33,747 nucleotides of DNA from Candidatus Zambryskibacteria bacterium RIFCSPLOWO2_01_FULL_35_19 (GCA_001825335.1 MHWA01000020.1:1-33747); one strand, 5' to 3'. Positions 1-7,065 are shown, counted from the stretch's first letter. Numbers and translations: made by a program. The notes: generated from the sequence alone by a model not told the origin.

Positions 1-2
1 TT

Positions 3-758
3 TTGGGAGTTTCTATAACTGGATATTATGACAATAAGATTGTTCGTGATGACAAAAATTTGCAAATTTTACGCGATGAAGGAATCAAGGCAAACAAAAA
101 ATATGCTAAACGTTTTGGAGTAAATGAATCAACTGCCATTACTTGCGTCAAACCTCATGGCAACTCTGGGCAACTTTTGGGAGTGGGCTCTGGAATGCAC
201 ACTTGGTTTTCTAGATATTATATTCGTAGAGTCAGAATTTCAGCCAATGACCCTCTTTTGAAATTAGCAGAAAATCAAGGTGTGCCAATCAAACCAGAAG
301 TTGGTTATTCTACTTCAAACGCTTCCACTATGGTATTGGAGTTTCCTTGCAAAGCGCCTGATGGAGCAATGGTCAATAAAGATGTTACCGCTCTTGAATT
401 ATTGGAAGAATGGAAAAGATTGAAAACTAATTTTACCGAACACAATCCATCAGTGACTATCTATGTTGGTGATGAAGAATGGATCGCTGTAGCCAACTTT
501 GTTTATAAAAATTGGGACATAGTAGGCGGGCTTTCCTTCTTACCTCGAGACAATCACGTCTACCAACTCGCTCCTTATGAAGAAATCAGTAAAGAAGAAT
601 ACGAAAAACGAAAGAAAACACTTAAACACATAGATTTTTCAAAGTTGATGCTTTATGAAAAGAGCGACAATACAATCGGCGCCAAAGAGCTGGCCTGCGT
701 TGGTGGAGTCTGCGAAGCTGATGCTTTAGCTTTCACTCCTGAAATAAAAACAGCTTAA
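3..758 (+). CDS. nrdJ: Adenosylcobalamin-dependent ribonucleoside-triphosphate reductase (class II), C-terminal part
   Basis: This is the last 251 residues of a class II ribonucleotide reductase, which makes deoxyribonucleotides using coenzyme B12. The 5' part lies outside the window, so the apparent TTG start at base 3 is not real. The segment CVKPHGNSGQLLGVGSGMH followed by YYIRRVRI and DPLL matches the nucleotide-binding part of monomeric RTPR proteins (Lactobacillus leichmannii and eukaryotic-like members). The C-terminal tail has ACVGGVCE, a C-x4-C pair with the same spacing as the redox-shuttle cysteines at the end of L. leichmannii RTPR. No cobalamin riboswitch could be assessed because the gene start is missing. 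The family call is firm; the symbol follows the usual class II naming. Confidence 0.88.
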   Translation: MGVSITGYYDNKIVRDDKNLQILRDEGIKANKKYAKRFGVNESTAITCVKPHGNSGQLLGVGSGMHTWFSRYYIRRVRISANDPLLKLAENQGVPIKPEVGYSTSNASTMVLEFPCKAPDGAMVNKDVTALELLEEWKRLKTNFTEHNPSVTIYVGDEEWIAVANFVYKNWDIVGGLSFLPRDNHVYQLAPYEEISKEEYEKRKKTLKHIDFSKLMLYEKSDNTIGAKELACVGGVCEADALAFTPEIKTA

Positions 759-822
759 TACAATAATTAAAACCTATTTCTTTTGATTTAAAGTTATTCA
801 CAGAAAGTTTTGTTGATAGGTG

Positions 823-828
823 TATAAT
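823..828 (+). promoter_or_regulatory. -10 box of the GAPDH gene, leaderless type
   Basis: A perfect TATAAT ends 6 nt before the ATG at 835. Transcription would start at or next to the start codon. There is no Shine-Dalgarno sequence. This choice shortens the ORF-track start (820) by five codons. Confidence 0.6.
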
Positions 829-834
829 GTATTT

Positions 835-1902
835 ATGGAAAACAAAATTATTCGTGTGGCTATAAATGGTGCTGGTAGAATTGGCCGAGCTTTTTTGCGT
901 CTTGTAGAAAATAATCCGCAAATAGAGGTAGTGGCTATAAATGACTTGGGTAATATAGAAAATATTGCTTATCTTTTGAAATACGATACAGCTTATGGGG
1001 CCTTACAGTTTGGAGTGAAAGTAAGTGATGACAAAAAGAAATTATTAATTAGTAAGTCCCACTTCGCTGAAGCTTCGCGGGATACTCAAGAAATAAATTT
1101 CTTGAGTGAAAAAGAGCCAGCCAATTTACCTTGGCAAGATTTAAATATTGATATAGTACTAGAATCCACAGGAGCTTTTACTAAATTTGAAACAGCTAAA
1201 GCTCACATAACAGCCGGAGCCAAGCGTGTAGTTATCACCGCTCCTACCAAAGATTCACCAGCAGATGATACTCAAGCTATGATACTTATGGGTATTAATG
1301 AAGAGAAATTAAAAACCTGCCAGATTTCCTCAAATGCTTCTTGCACTACAAACGCCGGCTCACCGCTTATACAAATTTTGAATGAAAAAATCGGCATAGA
1401 AAAAGCAGTTTTAAATACCATACACGGCTATACCGCTAGTCAAAGCATAGTAGACGGACCAAACAAAAAAGATTGGAAAGAGGGTAGAGCGGCCGCTCAA
1501 AATATAATCCCCACTTCTACCGGAGCCGCTATTGCTGTCACTAAAGTCTTGCCAGAATTAGAAGGCAAATTTGACGGCGTAGCTATGAGAGTGCCAGTGG
1601 TAGCTGGCTCTATAGTAGACGTCACCTTTATAGCCAAAAGAGAAACAAATGTAGAAGAAATAAATAATATTTTAAAAGAAGCATCCAAAGAAGAGCGCTG
1701 GCAAGGCATTTTTGCGGTTACCGAAGACCCAATAGTTTCCAGTGACATCATTGGCTCTCTTTATGGCTCTATTGCTGATTTAGGTTTAACTAGAGTAATA
1801 GATAAAAATCTGGTCAAAGTCTGCGCTTGGTATGACAACGAAATGGGCTACACCGCCACTCTCATCAAGCATGTTTTGAAAATGGGAGAGTATTTGAAGT
1901 AA
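835..1902 (+). CDS. gap: Glyceraldehyde-3-phosphate dehydrogenase, type I, with an internal repeat-derived insertion
   Basis: This 355-aa protein converts glyceraldehyde 3-phosphate to 1,3-bisphosphoglycerate in glycolysis. The Rossmann motif INGAGRIGR sits at the N-terminus. The catalytic cysteine lies in SNASCTTN, the general-base histidine in HGYTASQ, and the C-terminal WYDNEMGY is conserved. The ATG at 835 is chosen because a TATAAT box ends just before it and the extra upstream residues fit no GAPDH. Residues about 75-91 (SHFAEASRDTQE region) interrupt the usual stretch leading to SEKEPANLPW. The DNA there is a palindromic repeat whose relatives lie in rnr and before the 16S gene. The second cysteine of the usual SCTTNC motif is alanine, which is tolerated in the family. 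rpiB follows 34 nt downstream. Confidence 0.95.
   Translation: MENKIIRVAINGAGRIGRAFLRLVENNPQIEVVAINDLGNIENIAYLLKYDTAYGALQFGVKVSDDKKKLLISKSHFAEASRDTQEINFLSEKEPANLPWQDLNIDIVLESTGAFTKFETAKAHITAGAKRVVITAPTKDSPADDTQAMILMGINEEKLKTCQISSNASCTTNAGSPLIQILNEKIGIEKAVLNTIHGYTASQSIVDGPNKKDWKEGRAAAQNIIPTSTGAAIAVTKVLPELEGKFDGVAMRVPVVAGSIVDVTFIAKRETNVEEINNILKEASKEERWQGIFAVTEDPIVSSDIIGSLYGSIADLGLTRVIDKNLVKVCAWYDNEMGYTATLIKHVLKMGEYLK
1057..1107 (+). repeat. Palindromic repeat (family A) inside gap plus adjoining perfect hairpin
   Basis: TCCCACTTCGCTGAAG followed by CTTCGCGGGA (1057-1082) has the same layout as family A copies in rnr (31988-32013) and before 16S (33295-33363). It is followed directly by ACTCAAGAAAT-AA-ATTTCTTGAGT (1084-1107), a perfect 11-bp inverted repeat with a 2-nt loop. 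Together they code in frame for the extra GAPDH segment. Confidence 0.75.
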
Positions 1903-1936
1903 AGTAAAGTTGGTTGTAGATATTAACATAATCAAG

Positions 1937-2407
1937 ATGAAAATATATTTTGCATCAGATCATGCGGGGTTTGAGATGAAAAAAGCTCTAGTCAAATTTG
2001 TAAAAGAGCTTGGTTTTGAGGTAGCTGATTTAGGTCCAGAAAAATTAGATCCAAAAGATGATTATCCTGTATTTATGGAAAAAATCGGATTAGAGATATT
2101 CAAACATCATAAAAATGCTAAAGCCATAACACTAGGAGCTTCTGGCCAAGGCGAAGCGATAGTGGTCAATAGATTTCCAAATGTTAGGGCAGTGGTTTTT
2201 TATGGTGGGAACAGAGAGATTATAAAATTATCTAGAGAACACAACGATGCAAATATTTTGTCACTTGGAGCTAAATTTATTAATTTAGAAGAAGCAGAAG
2301 AAGTTGTAAAACTTTGGTTAGAAACTCCATTTTCTGGGGACAAAAGACATATAAGAAGACTTGAAGAAATAGACGAGTTAGAAGAATCTCTTTATATCAA
2401 TCCTTAA
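1937..2407 (+). CDS. rpiB: Ribose-5-phosphate isomerase B (RpiB/LacAB family)
   Basis: This 156-aa enzyme interconverts ribose 5-phosphate and ribulose 5-phosphate. The N-terminal MKIYFASDHAG carries the family Asp-His pair, and SREHNDAN carries the second conserved histidine. The phosphate-binding loop reads GASGQGEAI. The E. coli catalytic cysteine position is glycine, and a glutamate follows the loop as in the mycobacterial-type enzymes that use Glu as base. The ATG at 1937 is chosen over the track start at 1910 because it gives the canonical N-terminus. It lies between gap and an Rpe-like gene, consistent with a pentose phosphate role. No clear promoter or ribosome-binding site is visible, so it may be co-transcribed with gap. 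Confidence 0.88.
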   Translation: MKIYFASDHAGFEMKKALVKFVKELGFEVADLGPEKLDPKDDYPVFMEKIGLEIFKHHKNAKAITLGASGQGEAIVVNRFPNVRAVVFYGGNREIIKLSREHNDANILSLGAKFINLEEAEEVVKLWLETPFSGDKRHIRRLEEIDELEESLYINP

Positions 2408-2437
2408 TTTATTATTAAAAGTGAGTAATATTCAAAT

Positions 2438-3109
2438 ATGCTAGAAATCATTCCTTCTATCATTCCTCAAAATTTAAATATTGTTAGAGATAGACTTGGT
2501 AAAATTTTGGGTTCAGTCAAAAAAGTACAAATAGACATTGTTGATGGAATTTATGCTCCCACAAAAACTTGGCCTTTTAATAATAACCAATTTGAAGAAA
2601 TACAAAAAATAGCAGGTGGAAGAGAGAAATTTCCTTATATTAATGATTTTATTTTAGAAATAGATATGTTGGTGCTTCATCCTATTGAATATTTATCTGA
2701 TTTTATTTCACTTGGAGCAAAAAGTTTTATTATTCATATTGATTCTACTGATCATATAAAAGAATGTTTAGAAAATATAAAAGAAGCAGGTGCAAAAGTA
2801 GGTCTTGGTATTAAACCTTCCGGAGATATTTCTTTATTAGAATCTTTTTTACCAGAAGCAGATTTTGTTCAGTTTATGGGTAATGACAAGGTGGGGTATA
2901 GTGGAGTAGATTTAGATAAATACGTTTTAGAAAAAATAAAAAATTTTCATAAAAGACATCCTTCAGTAGAAATTCAAATTGATATAGGAGTAACAGAAGA
3001 AACAATTCCTAAATTCAAAGAGGCGGGTGTAACTTCTTTTATTTCTGGCTCGTCTATTTTTAACACAAATAATCCAAAAGAGGCTATAATGAATCTACAA
3101 AATTTTTAA
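2438..3109 (+). CDS. Ribulose-phosphate 3-epimerase-like TIM barrel, divergent
   Basis: This 223-aa protein has the length and order of motifs of ribulose-phosphate 3-epimerase: IIPSII at the first strand, VQIDIVDG where the family has HLDVMDG, EIDMLV where it has DVHLMV, GLGIKPSG, and QIDIGVTEETI with FISGSSIF at the phosphate-binding end. Both metal-ligand histidines are replaced (by Gln and Asp), while the two metal-ligand aspartates remain. Epimerase activity is therefore uncertain, although its position after rpiB and before the transketolase genes supports a pentose phosphate role. It could instead be a paralogue with another sugar-phosphate substrate. It starts 30 nt after rpiB with no visible Shine-Dalgarno sequence. 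Confidence 0.7.
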   Translation: MLEIIPSIIPQNLNIVRDRLGKILGSVKKVQIDIVDGIYAPTKTWPFNNNQFEEIQKIAGGREKFPYINDFILEIDMLVLHPIEYLSDFISLGAKSFIIHIDSTDHIKECLENIKEAGAKVGLGIKPSGDISLLESFLPEADFVQFMGNDKVGYSGVDLDKYVLEKIKNFHKRHPSVEIQIDIGVTEETIPKFKEAGVTSFISGSSIFNTNNPKEAIMNLQNF

Positions 3110-3118
3110 TTATTTAAG

Positions 3119-3156
3119 TTGACAATATTTGACTGTGTATATACAATGTATATATA
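3119..3156 (+). promoter_or_regulatory. mazEF promoter with overlapping palindromic operator
   Basis: TTGACA (3119-3124) and TACAAT (3142-3147) are separated by 17 nt, a near-consensus promoter. The perfect palindrome TGTATATACA (3136-3145) overlaps the -10 box, and a second half-like TGTATATATA follows at 3147-3156. The position and alternating TA/GT character resemble the MazE-bound operator of E. coli mazEF, suggesting autorepression by the antitoxin or complex. Confidence 0.65.
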
Positions 3157-3177
3157 TTAAAGATAATTTAAAATAAG

Positions 3178-3417
3178 ATGACTACTAAATTACAAAAATG
3201 GGGCAATAGCTTAGGAATTAGGTTACCAAAAGAAATACTGAAAAAAGCCAAATTAAAAGACGGTAGGACTGTTTCTATAAAAAATGTTGGGGACTCTATT
3301 GTTATCACTGCCAGTTCAAAAGAAGAAACTCTTGAAAGTCTGTCTTCAAAAATAACTCCAGAAAATAGATACGATGAATTGTATTGGGGTCCTCCAGTTG
3401 GTAATGAAGTATGGTAA
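3178..3417 (+). CDS. mazE: MazE-type antitoxin (AbrB-fold)
   Basis: This 79-aa protein pairs with the downstream MazF. The N-terminal KWGNSLGIRLPKEIL is the SpoVT/AbrB swapped-hairpin DNA-binding motif shared with E. coli MazE (KRWGNSPAVRIP). The C-terminal tail ITPENRYDELYWGPP ending in NEVW follows the toxin-binding tail of E. coli MazE (ITPENLHENIDWGEP ending in KEVW). Its end overlaps the start of mazF by 7 nt (ATGGTAA), implying coupled translation. The upstream promoter has a palindrome over the -10 box, consistent with self-repression. The identification is strong because both halves match. Confidence 0.9.
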   Translation: MTTKLQKWGNSLGIRLPKEILKKAKLKDGRTVSIKNVGDSIVITASSKEETLESLSSKITPENRYDELYWGPPVGNEVW

Positions 3418-3740
3418 AAAAATATATACCAGATAGAGGTGATATCTGTTGGGCGTCTTTAGACCCCACTCTTGGTCATGAACAAAAAGGCAGAAGACCA
3501 GTTTTGGTGTTGTCTCCTAAAATATATAATAACCTTTCTGGTTTAGCTTTAATTTGCCCCATAACTTCCAAAATCAAACCATACCCATATGTCGTTTTGT
3601 TGGGGGACAAAGGTGTCATTCTGACAGACCAAATTAGATCAGTCTCCTGGCAAAGGAGAAATTTGAAATTTGTAACCAAAGCACCAACCGAAATTTTAAC
3701 AAATGTTTTTTCAAAAATAAAAATACTTTTGGATGTTTAA
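3411..3740 (+). CDS. mazF: MazF-type mRNA interferase toxin
   Basis: This 109-aa ribosome-independent endoribonuclease of the PemK/MazF family cleaves single-stranded RNA at short sequences. YIPDRGDICWASLDPTLGHE, GRRPVLVLSP, CPITSK and LTDQIRSVSW align with E. coli MazF along its length. Glu24, Arg29 and Thr52, residues implicated in E. coli MazF catalysis, are at the same numbers. All look intact, so the toxin is probably active. It starts inside the last codons of mazE. Its RNA target cannot be read from the sequence. Stable type II toxin-antitoxin pairs are useful markers in such small genomes because they are often acquired by transfer. Confidence 0.93.
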   Translation: MVKKYIPDRGDICWASLDPTLGHEQKGRRPVLVLSPKIYNNLSGLALICPITSKIKPYPYVVLLGDKGVILTDQIRSVSWQRRNLKFVTKAPTEILTNVFSKIKILLDV

Positions 3741-3755
3741 TTAATTTTTTATTGC

Positions 3756-3761
3756 TATAAT
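3756..3761 (+). promoter_or_regulatory. Extended -10 box, leaderless type
   Basis: TTGCTATAAT ends 6 nt before the ATG at 3768. The same TTGCTATAAT string occurs before the transglycosylase gene (8716) and gyrB (17134). Confidence 0.6.
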
Positions 3762-3767
3762 ATAAAT

Positions 3768-3941
3768 ATGAATAAATCTAAAATAATAGTTCTAATTTTA
3801 ATATTTATATTTTTATTAGGTTTTATTCCTATATGGACACATGTAAACATTTTTGGCAGTGAACGTATAAATTCCTATGAATTTTTTGGTAACTGTTGGC
3901 TAGGTGATGTTCGTTTATGTGACTATGACCCATTTAATTAG
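3768..3941 (+). CDS. Small membrane-anchored peptide of unknown function (57 aa)
   Basis: This ORF is below the length cut-off of the supplied track. It begins MNKSKIIVLILIFIFLLG, a basic start followed by a strong hydrophobic segment (about residues 5-23) that could be a membrane anchor or an uncleaved signal. A short exported domain follows, with two cysteines (GNCWLGD, RLCDYD). An extended -10 box TTGCTATAAT ends 6 nt before the ATG, so it seems to have its own leaderless transcript and is not simply an mazEF tail. I recognise no family. The gene is plausible because promoter, start, membrane segment and stop fit together, but no homology was checked. Confidence 0.55.
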   Translation: MNKSKIIVLILIFIFLLGFIPIWTHVNIFGSERINSYEFFGNCWLGDVRLCDYDPFN

Positions 3942-3966
3942 AATGAATTATTAAATTAAACTAAAA

Positions 3967-4809
3967 ATGCCTCAATTAACAGATGAAAAAATAATATGGA
4001 TGGAAGAGAAAGCGCGAGATATTCGCATTTCTATTATTGAAATGCTTGTAGAAGCAGGTTCAGGACACACTGCCGGTCCTTTAGGGATGGCAGATATATT
4101 TACTGTACTTTATTTTCATATATTAAAACACGATCCCACTAATCCTATGTGGGAAGATAGAGACCGGTTAATCCTTTCAAATGGACATATATGCCCAGCC
4201 CTTTATGCCACTATGGCTCATAGTGGTTATCTCAAATTAGAAGAATTAAAAACTTTACGTCAATTTGGTAGTCGCCTCCAAGGACATCCGCATCGTGAAT
4301 TTTTATCATTTATTGAAACTAGCTCTGGTCCTCTTGGACTTGGTCTTTCCCAAACAATAGGGATGTGTTTGGCCGACAAGATGGACAATGGAAAATTTTC
4401 GGGCAAACAATTTTATTGTTTGATGAGTGATGGAGAACTGCAAGAAGGAAATGTATGGGAAGCGATGATGTTGGCATCCAAAGAAAGACTTCAAAACTTA
4501 ACAGTAATTATAGATAGAAATAACATTCAAATAGAAGGTTTTACTGAAGACATTATGCCGTTAGAGCCATTAAAAGAAAAATGGCAGTCTTTTAATTGGG
4601 ATGTGCGGACAATAGACGGTCATAATTTTCAAGAAATAGTATCGGCAATAGGCGAAGCTCAAGCTGTCTTTGCCAAACCGTCAGTTATTATTGCTAATAC
4701 TATTGCAGGTAAGGGAGTCTCTTTTATGGAAATAAATTATAAATGGCACGGCAAACCTCCAACTAAAGAAGAGGGAGAGAGAGCGATAACTGAATTAAAA
4801 TTAACCTAA
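3967..4809 (+). CDS. tktA: Transketolase, N-terminal subunit
   Basis: This is the thiamine-diphosphate-binding half of a split transketolase (280 aa), which moves two-carbon units between sugar phosphates in the non-oxidative pentose phosphate pathway. GSGHTAGPLGMADI is the N-terminal substrate and cofactor segment. The ThDP motif starts at SDGELQEGNVWEA and ends at VIIDRNNIQIEG, the expected GDG-x(25-30)-N layout with the first Gly as Ser. RLILSNGHICPALYA is also typical. The C-terminal subunit follows 82 nt downstream across an AT-rich foldback. No Shine-Dalgarno sequence is present before the ATG. Confidence 0.93.
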   Translation: MPQLTDEKIIWMEEKARDIRISIIEMLVEAGSGHTAGPLGMADIFTVLYFHILKHDPTNPMWEDRDRLILSNGHICPALYATMAHSGYLKLEELKTLRQFGSRLQGHPHREFLSFIETSSGPLGLGLSQTIGMCLADKMDNGKFSGKQFYCLMSDGELQEGNVWEAMMLASKERLQNLTVIIDRNNIQIEGFTEDIMPLEPLKEKWQSFNWDVRTIDGHNFQEIVSAIGEAQAVFAKPSVIIANTIAGKGVSFMEINYKWHGKPPTKEEGERAITELKLT

Positions 4810-4888
4810 TTATACTAAGTACCCTAATTATTCTAAACAAACCTCAATTTACTAAATAGATTAATTAGAATAATTAGAATAATTTGAA
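4803..4888 (+). repeat. AT-rich foldback between the transketolase subunit genes
   Basis: The left arm CCTAATTATTCTAA is the reverse complement of TTAGAATAATTAG in the right arm, which stops just before the tktB start. The left-arm string AATTAACCTAATTAT recurs at 25592 in front of the nusB fusion. See the finding on pre-gene foldbacks. Confidence 0.6.
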
Positions 4889-4891
4889 AAA

Positions 4892-5887
4892 ATGTTAAAC
4901 AACGAATTAAAACTTAATACAAAATTATTTAATGAAGATGTAGAGCAAATACCTATCCGTCAAGGTTTTGGTGAGGGGCTGGTCATTGCTGGGGATGAAA
5001 ATAAAAATGTGATTGGACTTTGTGCTGATTTAAATGAATCAACCAAAATGAATTTGTTTGCCGAAAAATATCCTGAAAGATTTATTCAAGTTGGAGTAGC
5101 CGAACAAAACTTAGCCACAGTCGCAAGTGGTATGGCGGCTATGGGTAAAATACCTTTTATATCTTCTTACGCTATGTTTAGCCCAGGACGAAATTGGGAA
5201 CAAATAAGAACAACGATCGCTTATAATGACAGACCAGTAAAAATAATAGGCAGTCACGCAGGAATCTCTGTAGGGCCCGATGGAGGTACTCATCAAGCTA
5301 TAGAAGACATTGCTATTATGCGCGTACTTCCCAATATGATTGTCCTTTCTCCTTGTGATGCAATAGAAGCAAAAAAGGCGACTATAGCGACCGCCAAAAT
5401 AGATAAACCGGTTTATATTCGTTTATTAAGAGAAAAAACACCAATCATCACCACAGAAGAAACACCATTTGAAATAGGTAAAGCTAAAGTTTTTTTTGCT
5501 CCACCAATGAAAGCTCAAGTAGGTATCATCGCTACTGGGGCCTTAGTTTACAATGCTATTTTGGCTGCTCAAAGATTTGCACAAAAAGGCATCTCTGTTA
5601 AAGTTTTAAATATTGCAAGTATTCGACCACTAGATTTTGAAGCCATTATTAATCTAGCCAAAGAAAGTGGCGCTTTGGTCAGTGTAGAAGAGCACCAAAT
5701 AGTTGGAGGACTCGGCTCTGCCATAGCTGAAGTTTTAGTTCAAAATTATCCTGTCCCTATGGAATTAATAGGAGTTCATGACAAATTTGGCCAATCCGGC
5801 ACTCCAGAAGAACTGATAGAACACTATGGTATGAGCGTTTCTCATATTGAAAGGGCGGTGGAGAAAGTGATAGAAAGGAAAAATTAA
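4892..5887 (+). CDS. tktB: Transketolase, C-terminal subunit
   Basis: This 331-aa partner of the preceding gene holds the pyrimidine-binding and C-terminal transketolase domains. GVAEQNLATVASGMA contains the glutamate that activates thiamine diphosphate. GSHAGISVGPDGGTHQAIED and VYIRLLREKTP are characteristic of the family. The C-terminal domain ends VHDKFGQSGTPEELIEHYG, as in split transketolases and 1-deoxyxylulose-5-phosphate synthase relatives. DXS is unlikely because the N-terminal partner is of the short transketolase type. The two subunits together should form one active enzyme linking the aldolase and GAPDH branch with pentoses made by RpiB. Confidence 0.93.
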   Translation: MLNNELKLNTKLFNEDVEQIPIRQGFGEGLVIAGDENKNVIGLCADLNESTKMNLFAEKYPERFIQVGVAEQNLATVASGMAAMGKIPFISSYAMFSPGRNWEQIRTTIAYNDRPVKIIGSHAGISVGPDGGTHQAIEDIAIMRVLPNMIVLSPCDAIEAKKATIATAKIDKPVYIRLLREKTPIITTEETPFEIGKAKVFFAPPMKAQVGIIATGALVYNAILAAQRFAQKGISVKVLNIASIRPLDFEAIINLAKESGALVSVEEHQIVGGLGSAIAEVLVQNYPVPMELIGVHDKFGQSGTPEELIEHYGMSVSHIERAVEKVIERKN

Positions 5888-5900
5888 TCCACAGGCATTC

Positions 5901-5929
5901 TTGCAAGTATTTTGTAAATCTGATATTTT
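5901..5929 (+). promoter_or_regulatory. Candidate promoter of a small RNA
   Basis: TTGCAA (5901-5906), a 17-nt spacer, then TATTTT (5924-5929) preceded by TGA, giving an extended -10. Predicted start is near 5936. Confidence 0.4.
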
Positions 5930-5935
5930 GATATT

Positions 5936-6060
5936 AGGTGTGTGCAATATGTCCCGGGAAAGGAGGTGATCCACACCTTTTCGGGTTATCTTTATCCTAA
6001 AGAAAGGAGGGTGGCGGCAAAAGCAACGAGGGGCTATCACAACTGGTAGCCCCTTTAAAT
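5936..6060 (+). ncRNA. Candidate small RNA with a perfect complement of the 16S 3' tail
   Basis: This transcript of about 125 nt would run from the extended -10 promoter to a GGGGCTA/TAGCCCC hairpin (6030-6053). It carries AAAGGAGGTGATCC (5959-5972), complementary over 14 nt to the canonical 16S rRNA 3' end, and a second AAAGGAGGG at 6003-6011. The first copy can fold into a hairpin (AGGAGGTG with CACCTTTT). The only ORFs are tiny: MSRERR from 5949, and a 12-codon GTG frame that touches the second purine run with no spacing. Neither is a convincing gene. The region is GC-richer than its surroundings. It could be a ribosome-binding RNA, a leader remnant, or, read on the other strand, a copied 16S 3' end with spacer. 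Confidence 0.4.
6030..6056 (+). terminator. Hairpin terminator, possibly bidirectional
   Basis: GGGGCTA pairs with TAGCCCC across a 10-nt loop. It is followed by TTTAAATTT on the + strand and preceded by AAA-rich sequence for the minus-strand pfkB transcript that ends at 6061. Confidence 0.55.
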
Positions 6061-7065
6061 TTACATAATTTTTTGAGGTCTATAATCTTGTGAAGCTTGA
6101 GAAAGGAATTTGAGCATATCTTCTTGAGAAAGTAGACCCTTTTGAGCCCCTACATATTGAACTACCGACATTGAATTGATCGGAGCCCAGAGGAAAGCTT
6201 CTGAAAGAGATTTACCCAAAGCAATAGCAGAAGTAAAGGTGGCTGAAAAAGCATCCCCAGCACCAGTGCGATCAAATGGAGGTTTTTCGTCAGGGAAAGG
6301 AGGCATAAAAAACCCCTCATAACCATCATAAGCGTAAGCTCCTTTTGGTCCATCAGTAATGACTGTTACATTTGGTCCAATATCGTGCATCCCTTTTAGT
6401 AAATTTTTAATATCTTGCTCTTCTGGTTTATTTAAAATATTTTTAGCTTCTTCTACATTACAGAAAAAGATATCCGTGCGAGCATACAAATCTTTTAATT
6501 TTTCTATTCCCATTTTCATTTGAAAAGTGCCCGGTTGGAAAGCCAATTTTATTTCTTGATTTTTTCTTAAATACTCTAAAATTTCCTGATGATAATCTAA
6601 AGAATTTTCTCCAAGAGAGGAGAGATAAACCCATTTTGGTTTACCAATATCTGGCAACTTATATTCATACTCTTCATGTTTGACTAAAATAGTGCGGTCA
6701 TCTTCAAACCAAAGCACATAATGATAGTTAGTCAATTTATCTTTATGGACTTTAACAAAAGGGGTAGCTACTTTATTTTTGTTTAAGGTAGCAATACACT
6801 CATGACCATTGTGGTCATCTCCTACGTTTGCTATTAAAGCGGCATTTAATCCTAACCGAGTAGCACAAACAGCAGCATTGGGACTATTACCCACAGCTCT
6901 AACTTCTTCCATAAATTCATAAGGAACTTTGTCTCCAAATCTCAAAGTTAATTCACATTTTTTGCCCTCTTGATTACAAATTGTTTTTGCATCTTTTAAT
7001 CTAATGAAGGCGTCAGTAGTGATGTCCCCAATAGCAACAAAATCAAAATTTTTATTTTCATACAT
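6061..7065 (-). CDS. PfkB-family carbohydrate or nucleoside kinase
   Basis: This 334-aa kinase has the ribokinase fold. The N-terminal FVAIGDITTDAFIRL and GNSPNAAVCATRLG match PfkB signature 1, and the C-terminal DRTGAGDAFSATF holds signature 2 with the catalytic aspartate and anion hole. ITDGPKGAYAYDG is the usual nucleotide-binding approach. The substrate cannot be fixed from sequence: ribose, fructose 6-phosphate and nucleosides are all possible. It is divergent from the class II aldolase gene next door, and classical PfkA is not seen in this window, so a sugar-phosphate kinase role is a fair inference. A TATAAT box lies at 7091-7096 on the minus strand, giving a leader of roughly 20 nt without Shine-Dalgarno. 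Confidence 0.85.
   Translation of the reverse strand: MYENKNFDFVAIGDITTDAFIRLKDAKTICNQEGKKCELTLRFGDKVPYEFMEEVRAVGNSPNAAVCATRLGLNAALIANVGDDHNGHECIATLNKNKVATPFVKVHKDKLTNYHYVLWFEDDRTILVKHEEYEYKLPDIGKPKWVYLSSLGENSLDYHQEILEYLRKNQEIKLAFQPGTFQMKMGIEKLKDLYARTDIFFCNVEEAKNILNKPEEQDIKNLLKGMHDIGPNVTVITDGPKGAYAYDGYEGFFMPPFPDEKPPFDRTGAGDAFSATFTSAIALGKSLSEAFLWAPINSMSVVQYVGAQKGLLSQEDMLKFLSQASQDYRPQKIM

Noticed and set aside
5765-6040. Minus-strand ORF of 91 aa over the small-RNA region
   Set aside because: It is antisense to the end of tktB and to a structured region, and has no recognisable protein features.
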